Source of the DNA: Chloroflexota bacterium
GTDB taxonomy: Bacteria > Chloroflexota > Anaerolineae > Caldilineales > Caldilineaceae
Assembly (NCBI GenBank): GCA_003577365.1
Contig: QEUY01000329.1
Coordinates: 1-5,368 of the forward strand
Reading direction: 5' to 3'
Length of the DNA stretch: 5,368 nucleotides
The number at the start of each line of letters is the position of its first letter. Within the stretch, counting starts at the first letter, position 1. The translations under genes and the position numbers were made by a program. The notes beneath the pieces are model-generated. The model searched no databases, was not told the origin of the DNA, and saw nothing but the letters and a program-made list of their open reading frames with translations. Shown piece after piece: positions 1-5,187 of this stretch.

Positions 1-375
1 CAGATCGGCGACCCGGTGAGCTATGAGAAGGCGGTGCAGGCGGTGCGCGCCACCAACGGCATCGTCGAGCAGGCCAGCGAGCATGAGTTGGCGAACGCCG
101 CGGCCTTGGCCGACCTGACAGGGATGTACACCTGCCCGCATACGGGCGTGGCGCTGGCCGTGCTCTTTAAGCTGGTGCAGCGAGGGGAGATCGCTCCGCA
201 GGAGCGCGTGGTGGTGATCAGCACGGCGCATGGGCTGAAGTTCACCGGCTTTAAGGTGGGCTATCATGAGGGCAGCCTGGCCGAGGTCGAGAGCGAGCAC
301 GCCAACCCGCCGGTCTATCTGCCCGCCGACAGCCGCGTGGTCAAAGAGACGATCCAGCGCAAGCTGGGCGGGTGA
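1..375 (+). CDS. thrC: Threonine synthase, C-terminal part (5' end outside window)
   Basis: This PLP-dependent cytosolic enzyme converts O-phosphohomoserine to threonine, the last step of threonine synthesis. Only the last 124 codons are present, and the frame is open from base 1, so the true start lies upstream; the GTG at 16 is an internal valine. Visible family features are the segment GMYTCPHTGVALA (fragment residues 41-53), matching the conserved G-x-x-CP-x-T/S-G-x-A stretch near the end of threonine synthases, then VVISTAHGLKFTGFKV (71-86), where the STAHGLKF block is typical. The catalytic PLP lysine and phosphate-binding loop would be upstream and cannot be checked. The stop TGA at 373-375 overlaps the probable GTG start of trmB, which suggests translational coupling. 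Other fold-type II PLP enzymes (threonine dehydratase, cysteine synthase) are less likely because of the STAHG block. Confidence 0.9.
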   Translation, partial: QIGDPVSYEKAVQAVRATNGIVEQASEHELANAAALADLTGMYTCPHTGVALAVLFKLVQRGEIAPQERVVVISTAHGLKFTGFKVGYHEGSLAEVESEHANPPVYLPADSRVVKETIQRKLGG

Positions 376-1187
376 GCATGTCCGCGCAACCGCAGCCAGA
401 GAAGCCGCTGCTGGACTATCATGCGACCTCGTTTTCGCAGGGGCGCATGGATTTTGCCTGGGAGGAACTGAGCGAGGAAGAGCGCGCCCAGGCCTATGCC
501 GATTGGCAGGCGGGCAAGGGGCTGATCGGCGGCGACCCACGGCTGCGCCCCGGCTCCGGCCAACTGCCGGCCTGGGGGCTGGATCGGCCCTTCTTCCGCA
601 CGCTGGCGTTGGACGACCCGCGCGGCACAAACGGGGCGCGGCTGCGGGCCGAGCTAGCCGGTGATCACCCGCTGGAGGTCGAGATCGGCTTTGGCCGCGG
701 CGACTTTTTGCTCGACCGGGCAGGCCGCAGGCCGGAGACGCTCTTCCTCGGCTATGAGACCAAGACCAAGGCGACGCGGCTCTTGCTGGAGCGCATCGAC
801 CGCTTCGACCTTGCCAACCTATGGGTGAGCGACGACGACTGCCGCTTTAGCCTGCCGCGGCTGGTGGCGGATGGCCGCGTGGATGCGGTGCATATCCTCT
901 TTCCCGACCCGTGGTGGAAGCCGCAGCACCGCGTGAAGCGGCTTTTTTCGCCGCCCTTTGTCGACCTGCTGGCGGCCAAGCTGCGGCCCGGCGGGCTGCT
1001 GCATTTCAAGAGTGATGTGGAGGCCTACGGCGAGCTGGTGCGCTATCTGGTGGAGGGGCATGGCGCGTTTGCGCCGCACGACCCGGCGCAGGCGGCGATG
1101 ATTGGCGAGTTCGCGCTGACCCATCGCGAGCACTGGTGTCTCCGTCACAACCGGCCCGTGTTCGCCTATTATTTCGTGCGGAGATAG
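372..1187 (+). CDS. trmB: tRNA (guanine-N7-)-methyltransferase with long N-terminal extension
   Basis: TrmB uses SAM to make 7-methylguanosine at position 46 in the tRNA variable loop. The 271-residue protein has SAM motif I as VEIGFGRG (residues 103-110), an acidic residue after strand 2 in GYET (127-130), and the TrmB signature FPDPWWKPQHRVKRLF (177-192), close to the family FPDPW-x-K-x-x-H-x-KRR. LRPGGLLHFKSD follows (204-215), and near the C-terminus THRE (250-253) occupies the place of the usual T-x-[FY]-E substrate motif. The catalytic domain starts near residue 100, while common TrmB proteins have about 40-60 residues before it, so residues 1-95 (including an acidic helix-like EELSEEERAQAYADW, 31-45) are an unassigned extension. 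The GTG at 372 gives a 4-base overlap with thrC; ATG 378 is an equally plausible start, two codons shorter. Neither has a strong Shine-Dalgarno sequence. Confidence 0.93.
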   Translation: MSMSAQPQPEKPLLDYHATSFSQGRMDFAWEELSEEERAQAYADWQAGKGLIGGDPRLRPGSGQLPAWGLDRPFFRTLALDDPRGTNGARLRAELAGDHPLEVEIGFGRGDFLLDRAGRRPETLFLGYETKTKATRLLLERIDRFDLANLWVSDDDCRFSLPRLVADGRVDAVHILFPDPWWKPQHRVKRLFSPPFVDLLAAKLRPGGLLHFKSDVEAYGELVRYLVEGHGAFAPHDPAQAAMIGEFALTHREHWCLRHNRPVFAYYFVRR

Positions 1188-1188
1188 C

Positions 1189-1220
1189 AGAGAATTCACC
1201 GCAAAGAACACAAAGGCCAG
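1189..1220 (+). repeat. Dispersed CGCAAAGA-type repeat, copy 1
   Basis: This segment aligns without gaps to 4355-4386, with 26 of 32 bases identical by my hand count (mismatches at 1194, 1198, 1208, 1210, 1216 and 1217). The shared core is TTC-n-CCGCAAAGA-n-C-n-CAAAG, itself built of two near-repeats of GCAAAG spaced 10 bases apart. It begins two bases after the trmB stop. Similar CGCAAAGACGCAAAG strings occur between genes in some GC-rich environmental bacteria; that is from memory and was not searched. Its function is unknown. Confidence 0.65.
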
Positions 1221-1231
1221 AGAAGAAGAAA

Positions 1232-1299
1232 GTAGCGGCGGTATTGTACCGCCGGTCTGGGCGCATCGGCGGTACAATACTGCACAATACTGCCGCTAC
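1232..1299. repeat. Nested palindromic (REP/MITE-like) element
   Basis: The left arm (1232-1253) and right arm (1268-1299) are inverted copies around a 14-base spacer. They match except for one C/T difference and a 10-base insertion in the right arm. The left arm also holds its own perfect hairpin: GGCGGTA (1237-1243), loop TTG, TACCGCC (1247-1253). The right arm carries the complementary GGCGGTACAATAC and ends in GCCGCTAC, the inverse of the GTAGCGGC that opens the element. No T-run follows on the plus strand, so a plain intrinsic terminator is unlikely. A small palindromic repeat, a paired operator or an RNA structure in the leader of the next gene all fit. Confidence 0.7.
1274..1293 (+). 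repeat. Exact 10-bp tandem duplication inside the palindrome
   Basis: The unit ACAATACTGC occurs twice back to back (1274-1283 and 1284-1293). Removing one unit restores near-perfect pairing of the right arm with the left arm at 1232-1253, so the duplication most simply arose after the palindrome formed, for example by replication slippage at the hairpin. Confidence 0.85.
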
Positions 1300-1356
1300 G
1301 ATCAGGCTTGTGCGGCTGTCCAATCGCACCTACGTGAGAGTCATTAAAGGGACGGG

Positions 1357-2982
1357 ATGGAGATAGAGCAGCCAGCACCCACCACGATTACGCCGGGAGA
1401 GAGCCGCGGGCGCGCCCTATTGAGTTGGGCGGGCAAGCAGCGGCCCGCGCCTGTGCCCGTGGTGGGCGCGCGGCTGGTCGAGATCGTCGACCCGCGGCGC
1501 GAACTGCCGCTGGCCCAGGCCGAGGCGCAGCCCGCGCTGGTCCCGCAGCCGGATTCGTTCTTCGGCCAGGCCCTGCCCAATCTGCTCTACTATGGCGACA
1601 ACCTTTCAGTGCTGGCCCATCTGCTGGCGCACGGCTGGGCCGGTAAGGTCAAGCTGGTCTATATCGACCCGCCCTTTGACAGCGGCGGCGACTGGGCGCG
1701 CAAGGTGCGGCTGCGCGACGGCAACAAGCAGCTATTGGGCGAGACCGTGCAATACCGCGACAACTGGAGCGGCGACAGCTATCTCCAGTTTATCTATGAA
1801 CGGCTCTTTCTGCTGCGCGACCTGCTGGCCGAGGACGGCAGCCTCTGGCTGCACTGCGACTATCGCCAGGTGCACCGGCTGCGGCTGCTGCTGGAGGAGG
1901 TCTTTGGCGAGGGGAACTATCTGAACACCATCGCCTGGCGCAGCCAGGTGGCGCGTGGGGCCAAGGTCAACGCCTTCTACTTCCCCTACAGCACGCAATA
2001 TATCGAGATCTTTGCCAAGAACCGCGCCGCGCCTACGGTCTGGAACCCGCAGCGCAAACGGCTGATCTTTAGCCGCGCCCAGGCCGCGGCGCAGTTTATG
2101 GAGGATGAGCGCGGCTTCTTTCGCACGTCGGACCCCGGCACCTACAGCTTTGACAAGCTCAAGGAACTGCACGCTGCGGGGCGGCTCTATGCGCCCTATG
2201 GCGGCGAGGTCGTGGTCGACGAAGCGGCGCGGCGCGTCTATCCCTCCAAGGGCGGCAACATCGGCGTCAAGTATTATCTGACCCGCTTGAGCGACGACCG
2301 CTTTGTCGCCGAGCGCGGGGTCGATAACCTGTGGGACGACATCCCTGGGCTGGGCACGACGCCGGGCGAGGATATGGGCTATCCCACGCAGAAGACCGAG
2401 GCGCTGCTGCGCCGCGTGATCGCAGCGGCGACGCGTCCGGGCGACGTGGTCTTGGACTGCTTTTTGGGGTCGGGTACGACCGCGGCGGTGGCGCAGAAGA
2501 TGGGCCGGCATTGGATCGGCTGTGACCTGGGCTATGGGGCGATCCAGACGGCGCGGCGGCGCTTGCAGCGCGTGATCCAGGAGGCGGGGCCGGGCTTTGC
2601 GCTCTATGCCATGTCCGATGTAGAACCGCCGCCGGTGGATGGGGCCACGCTGGCCGTGACGATGCAGCGCGCCGCCGATGCACCCGGCCAGGTGGAGATC
2701 GAGATCGTGGACTACATGGCGCACGCGCCGCAGGAGGGCAGCGAGCCGCCGAGGCGCGTGCGCCCGCACCGCGCCGCCGACTGGCGCGCCCTGGTCGACG
2801 CCGTGGATATTGACCCGCACTATGATGGCGCCATCTTTCAGGCAGTGGTGGCTGATATCCCGGTCAAAAAGCGCGATGCGGTGATCGGGCGCTATCGTGT
2901 GGCCGCACCAGAAGGGGCGACTGTCGCCCTACGCATCACCGATATCTTTGGCAATGAACATCTGAGCGTGCAGCAAGTCTGA
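1357..2982 (+). CDS. Beta-class site-specific DNA methyltransferase (probably N6-adenine), apparently orphan
   Basis: The 541-residue protein transfers methyl groups from SAM to DNA bases. Its motif order is that of beta-class enzymes: YYGDNLSVLAHL (78-89), catalytic motif IV VYIDPPF (101-107), a variable middle region (about 190-330) expected to hold target recognition, NLWDDIPGLG (324-333), GYPTQKTEALL (341-351; usually H/Y-PTQKP, motif X-like), motif I VLDCFLGSGTT (365-375) and WIGCDL (386-391). DPPF favours adenine N6 over cytosine N4 but does not prove it. Residues 1-70 are a proline/alanine-rich lead-in, and about 410-541 form an extra C-terminal region containing DWRALVDAVDIDPHYDG (475-491) and VALRITDIFGNE (523-534). 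It resembles type III Mod subunits, but no Res or other nuclease gene lies in the window. The ATG at 1357 follows AAAGG with a 6-base gap. The target sequence is unknown. Confidence 0.88.
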   Translation: MEIEQPAPTTITPGESRGRALLSWAGKQRPAPVPVVGARLVEIVDPRRELPLAQAEAQPALVPQPDSFFGQALPNLLYYGDNLSVLAHLLAHGWAGKVKLVYIDPPFDSGGDWARKVRLRDGNKQLLGETVQYRDNWSGDSYLQFIYERLFLLRDLLAEDGSLWLHCDYRQVHRLRLLLEEVFGEGNYLNTIAWRSQVARGAKVNAFYFPYSTQYIEIFAKNRAAPTVWNPQRKRLIFSRAQAAAQFMEDERGFFRTSDPGTYSFDKLKELHAAGRLYAPYGGEVVVDEAARRVYPSKGGNIGVKYYLTRLSDDRFVAERGVDNLWDDIPGLGTTPGEDMGYPTQKTEALLRRVIAAATRPGDVVLDCFLGSGTTAAVAQKMGRHWIGCDLGYGAIQTARRRLQRVIQEAGPGFALYAMSDVEPPPVDGATLAVTMQRAADAPGQVEIEIVDYMAHAPQEGSEPPRRVRPHRAADWRALVDAVDIDPHYDGAIFQAVVADIPVKKRDAVIGRYRVAAPEGATVALRITDIFGNEHLSVQQV

Positions 2983-3008
2983 CACTGATATCTAATGAAG
3001 GGTGGGGC

Positions 3009-3824
3009 ATGAACGGAGTGAGCGCGCCGGGCCGGGAGCATACGCCTGTGCTGACGGTGTTGGAGGAAGATCGGCATGCCTGGTTTGCCGGGCGCACGCG
3101 GGCCATCCTGAAATATCTGGACGCCGAAGTGGGGCCGCAGCAGCCGGGGCAGCCGCGCCGTGTGCTCGATATCGGCGGCGGCGCAGGCAACATGGCGCAT
3201 CATCTGGCGCATTACGGGCAGGTGATCGGAATTGATTATCATCCGCGCCCGCTGCCGGTGGCCGCGATGCGCGGGCTGACCGTCTGCCAAGGCGGGGGCA
3301 ATGCGCTGCCCTTCCCCGACAACAGCTTTGACTTGGCGGCGCTGCTCGACACAGTGGAACATATCCCCGACGAGTTTGGCGTCTTTCAGGAATGCCGCCG
3401 CGTGCTCAAGCCGGGCGGCAAGCTGGTTGTGACCGTGCCGGCGTTTATGTGGCTGTGGAGCTATAACGACGAGATCAACGCCCACCAGCGGCGCTATACG
3501 GCGCCGGAGCTGCAGCAGAAGCTGGAGATCAGCGGGCTGCGTGTGCGGCGCATCAGCTATAACAACTTCTTTCTTTTCCCGTTGGTGGCCGGGCTGCGGC
3601 TGCTGCGCCCCCATCAGCCGCAGTTAGCCAGCCCGCATGAGGGCGACAGCGAATCTGAAGCTGCCTATCAGGTGGAGATGGAGGCGATCCCAGAGCCGGC
3701 CAACACGCTGCTGCACGGCGTGGGCTGGCTGGAGGCGGAGTTGGTGGCGCGCATGTCGCTGCCCTTTGGCGTCAGTGTCTTGTGTGTGGCGGAGAAACCA
3801 AGCAATGGAACCGAAAAGCACTAA
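3009..3824 (+). CDS. Class I SAM-dependent methyltransferase (Methyltransf_11 type), substrate unknown
   Basis: The 271-residue cytosolic protein has a complete Rossmann SAM-binding set: VLDIGGGAGN (52-61, motif I), VIGIDYHP (72-79, motif II), GNALPFPDNSFDLAALLDTVEHI (97-119, post II/III) and RRVLKPGGKLVVTVP (130-144). After it comes AFMWLWSYNDEINAHQRRYT (145-164). This P-A-x-x-x-L-W-S/x-D-x-x-x-x-H-x-RRY block is, as I recall it, typical of methyltransferases found near glycosyltransferase genes and presumed to act on sugar- or lipid-linked substrates. No such neighbour is visible here. The hydrophobic stretch FFLFPLVAGLRLL (187-199) could touch a membrane but is too short and broken for a clear transmembrane helix. 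The ATG at 3009 has GAAGGG six bases upstream. It follows the DNA methyltransferase by 26 bases, so co-transcription is likely. Its 3' end overlaps the next gene by 20 bases. Confidence 0.85.
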   Translation: MNGVSAPGREHTPVLTVLEEDRHAWFAGRTRAILKYLDAEVGPQQPGQPRRVLDIGGGAGNMAHHLAHYGQVIGIDYHPRPLPVAAMRGLTVCQGGGNALPFPDNSFDLAALLDTVEHIPDEFGVFQECRRVLKPGGKLVVTVPAFMWLWSYNDEINAHQRRYTAPELQQKLEISGLRVRRISYNNFFLFPLVAGLRLLRPHQPQLASPHEGDSESEAAYQVEMEAIPEPANTLLHGVGWLEAELVARMSLPFGVSVLCVAEKPSNGTEKH

Positions 3825-4017
3825 GGTAGTCCCGCTCGATACGTTGGTGGAGCAGATCCGCGCCGCTTGTATTCAGGCGGCGCTCGACGGCTATGAGATG
3901 GCGGCGGCGGATGGGCTGTGCGCCGAAGGGGCCTGGGAATGTGCCGTGGACGCGATGCGCCACGCCGACCTGGCCGCGCTCGTTCAAGGGGCTGCCGACC
4001 AGACCTCCAGCCGGTGA
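3805..4017 (+). CDS. Small conserved-looking hypothetical protein (70 residues)
   Basis: I cannot assign a function. The product is 70 residues, mostly helical by composition, with the block QAALDGYEMAAADGLCAEGAWECAVDAMRHADL running through about residues 24-56. The G-L-C-x-E-G-x-W-E-x-A pattern (38-48) recalls short uncharacterised proteins, some loosely labelled acetyltransferase, that I have seen in cyanobacteria and Chloroflexota. A 70-residue protein is too small for a GNAT fold. The ATG at 3805 has GGAG at 3791-3794 (10 bases upstream). It starts inside the last codons of the upstream methyltransferase (20-base overlap), which suggests coupling, and its last 34 bases lie opposite the 3' end of the convergent VOC gene. 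Two cysteines (17 and 40 or close to them) flank the central motif and one more follows at about 46. Starts farther upstream would be arginine/tryptophan-rich shadow sequence and are rejected. Confidence 0.72.
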   Translation: MEPKSTKVVPLDTLVEQIRAACIQAALDGYEMAAADGLCAEGAWECAVDAMRHADLAALVQGAADQTSSR

Positions 4018-4352
4018 CCTTCGGGGTCGCGCAGATAGAAGACGCGCGCGCCCCAGGCATGGTCTTTGAGTTTGCCCACGGCGATGCCCGCGGCGTGGAG
4101 CGTCTGCCAGGCAGCGTCGGCATCGTCGACCTGGAGCGTGAGGGTGATGCCCGCGCCGCCGCTGCTGCGGATCGTGGCGCGGCGTTCGTCGGCGATGCTG
4201 AGCCGTGCGCCAGGCGTCAACTCGAACTCGACAAACCAGTCCGAGGCAAAGGTGACGGGCAGGCGCAGCCGGTCGCGATAGAAGGCGACGGTCGCCTGCC
4301 AGTCACGGCAGTAAAGGATCGTGTTGGCCGTCTTGGGCTGGAGTAAAGGCAT
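3984..4352 (-). CDS. VOC-fold (glyoxalase/bleomycin-resistance/dioxygenase-like) protein
   Basis: The 122-residue protein has the two beta-alpha-beta-beta-beta modules of the vicinal oxygen chelate fold. Module one runs from NTILYCRDWQATVAFYRDRL (10-29) to FVEFELTPGARLSIAD (40-55). Module two runs from GITLTLQVDDADAAWQTLHAAGI (68-90) to ARVFYLRDPEGHRLEVW (102-118), with the classic DP-[ED]-G-H/N-x-x-E-[VLI] ending. E116 sits where the last metal ligand of glyoxalases lies, but strand-1 positions that often hold histidine are T11/I12 and T70/L71, so the usual metal site seems incomplete. A binding or self-resistance protein is as likely as an enzyme. I chose the ATG at 4352 because a TTG start at 4379 would translate the intergenic repeat; GGGGA at 4366-4362 lies 9 bases upstream. 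It converges on and overlaps the 70-residue gene by 34 bases. Confidence 0.82.
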   Translation of the reverse strand: MPLLQPKTANTILYCRDWQATVAFYRDRLRLPVTFASDWFVEFELTPGARLSIADERRATIRSSGGAGITLTLQVDDADAAWQTLHAAGIAVGKLKDHAWGARVFYLRDPEGHRLEVWSAAP

Positions 4353-4446
4353 CAAGAGAGTTCCCCGCAAAGATCGCAAAGTTCAGCGGGTGTAATGATA
4401 CCAGTCGTCACGTGAATACGCGAGTTCAGGCAGACAAGGGGCGTAT
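4353..4446. promoter_or_regulatory. Divergent intergenic region between the VOC and DUF1638 genes
   Basis: These 94 bases must hold promoters for both flanking divergent genes unless one start site lies inside a gene. They contain repeat copy 2 (4355-4386), a perfect 8-bp palindrome TCACGTGA (4408-4415) near the centre, two AGTTCAG heptamers (4380-4386 and 4423-4429), and AAGGGG (4436-4441) five bases before the DUF1638 start. TAATGAT at 4393-4399 is AT-rich and -10-like, but I see no matching -35 box, so no promoter is placed exactly. Confidence 0.5.
4355..4386 (+). repeat. Dispersed CGCAAAGA-type repeat, copy 2
   Basis: This is the partner of 1189-1220 in the same orientation, with 26 of 32 identities by hand count. 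It lies directly upstream of the minus-strand VOC gene, and on that strand its CCCC (4363-4366) reads as the GGGGA that serves as the likely ribosome binding site. Copy 1 lies directly downstream of a stop codon, so the two copies share no fixed relation to gene polarity. Confidence 0.65.
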
Positions 4447-5187
4447 ATGAAGCTGAAATGTTTGAGTTGTGAAGCGTTGGCGCGGATGGTCTATCTATGT
4501 GCGGCGCAGTCGCCCCACCTGGTCGACGTGTCGATGTTCAAGCTGGGGCTGCACAACCGGCCCGGCGACCTGCGCGGCCATCTGCAAGAGGCAGTAGACG
4601 CCGTGCCCGCGGGCGAATATGATGCCATTGTGCTGGGCTATGGTGTGTGCGGCCAGGCGACTGTGGGGCTGGCGGCGCGCCATACGCCGCTGGTGATCCC
4701 GCGCGCCCATGACTGTATCACGCTCTATCTGGGCAACCGGCAGCGTTATCAGATGCAGTTTGAGGATGAACCTGGCACCTATTGGTATACGGTCGATTAT
4801 CTGGAACGGCATAGGCCAGGCGATGCGCTGGGCGCGACCGCGCTCAGCACCGACACGAGCGCACAATATGAGGAGTTTGTGCGCAAGTATGGTCAAGACA
4901 ATGCCGACTATTTGATGGAGACGATGGGCGCGTGGCAGAGCCACTATGCACGCGCCGCCATGATCGATACAGGCGTGGGTGATAGCGCGGCAGCCGCGGC
5001 CCATGCCGAGCGCGTGGCCGGCCAGCGCGGCTGGCGTTTTGAAAAGCTGGTGGGCGATCTTGTCTTGATCCGCAAGCTGCTGCGCGGTGAATGGGACGAG
5101 GATTTTCTGCGCGTGCCGCCGGGGGAATCGATCGGCATGAGCTACGACGCCAACATTGTCGAATGTGCGGCGCATCGGGCGGCCTAG
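4447..5187 (+). CDS. DUF1638 family protein
   Basis: The 246-residue soluble protein matches my recollection of DUF1638 throughout: MKLKCLSCEAL (1-11), LGLHNRPGDLRGHLQEAVDA (33-52), YDAIVLGYGVCGQATVGL (58-75), VIPRAHDCITLYLG (83-96), the PGTYW block (109-113) and a C-terminal GWRFEKLVGDLVLIRKLLRGEWD (195-217). The family's biochemical role is not established. Conserved-looking candidates for metal or cofactor contact are C8, H36, C68, H88 and C90. Members often lie beside uroporphyrinogen decarboxylase-like and corrinoid methyltransferase genes, and such a UroD-like gene starts 85 bases downstream here, so a role in corrinoid-dependent C1 chemistry is inferred. There is no signal peptide or membrane segment. 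The ATG at 4447 has AAGGGG five bases upstream. The extreme C-terminus (ECAAHRAA) carries an additional cysteine, C240. Confidence 0.88.
   Translation: MKLKCLSCEALARMVYLCAAQSPHLVDVSMFKLGLHNRPGDLRGHLQEAVDAVPAGEYDAIVLGYGVCGQATVGLAARHTPLVIPRAHDCITLYLGNRQRYQMQFEDEPGTYWYTVDYLERHRPGDALGATALSTDTSAQYEEFVRKYGQDNADYLMETMGAWQSHYARAAMIDTGVGDSAAAAAHAERVAGQRGWRFEKLVGDLVLIRKLLRGEWDEDFLRVPPGESIGMSYDANIVECAAHRAA

Larger units (their letters stand above)
1188..1356. other. Intergenic spacer between trmB and the DNA methyltransferase gene
   Basis: This 169-base spacer has no credible gene. It holds a CGCAAAGA-type repeat (1189-1220), a purine run (AGAGAAGAAGAAAG, 1219-1232), a nested palindromic element (1232-1299), and a leader ending in AAAGG (1346-1350) six bases before the ATG at 1357. 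I saw no T-tract after the palindrome on the plus strand and no convincing -35/-10 pair: TTGTGC at 1308 is followed 17 bases later only by TACGTG. A promoter for the downstream gene probably lies here but I cannot place it. Confidence 0.75.

Noticed and set aside
16..375. GTG at 16 as the true start of the first gene
   Set aside because: The frame stays open to base 1 with plausible threonine synthase residues (QIGDPVS), and the product would lack the catalytic domain, so this is a fragment cut by the window edge.
1189..1220. CRISPR-type array from the CGCAAAG units
   Set aside because: There are only two short imperfect units per site, no regular spacers and no cas genes.
1232..1299. Palindrome as the intrinsic terminator of trmB
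   Set aside because: The base after the element is not part of a T-tract (GATCAGGCTTG follows). On the minus strand the flank is pyrimidine-rich, but no minus-strand gene ends there.
1308..1336. Sigma-70-type promoter TTGTGC, 17 bases, TACGTG
   Set aside because: The spacing is right but the -10 box matches the TATAAT consensus at only its first two positions, too weak to report as a promoter.
1136..1366. A 76-codon plus-strand frame spanning the trmB end and the spacer
   Set aside because: It runs through the repeat and the palindrome, has no ribosome binding site or recognisable product, and starts inside trmB in another frame.
1732..2820. A 362-codon open frame on the minus strand
   Set aside because: It lies wholly opposite the DNA methyltransferase, whose plus-strand frame carries all catalytic motifs. 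The antisense product is arginine/histidine/glutamine-rich with no recognisable domain; long antisense frames are common in GC-rich genes.
2892..3614. A 240-codon open frame on the minus strand
   Set aside because: It is antisense to the SAM methyltransferase with intact motifs. It has no domain, and no good ribosome binding site stands out.
3984..4379. Longer VOC protein starting at TTG 4379
   Set aside because: The nine extra residues would be encoded by the dispersed repeat. The ATG at 4352 has a ribosome binding site and fits the usual start of the VOC fold.
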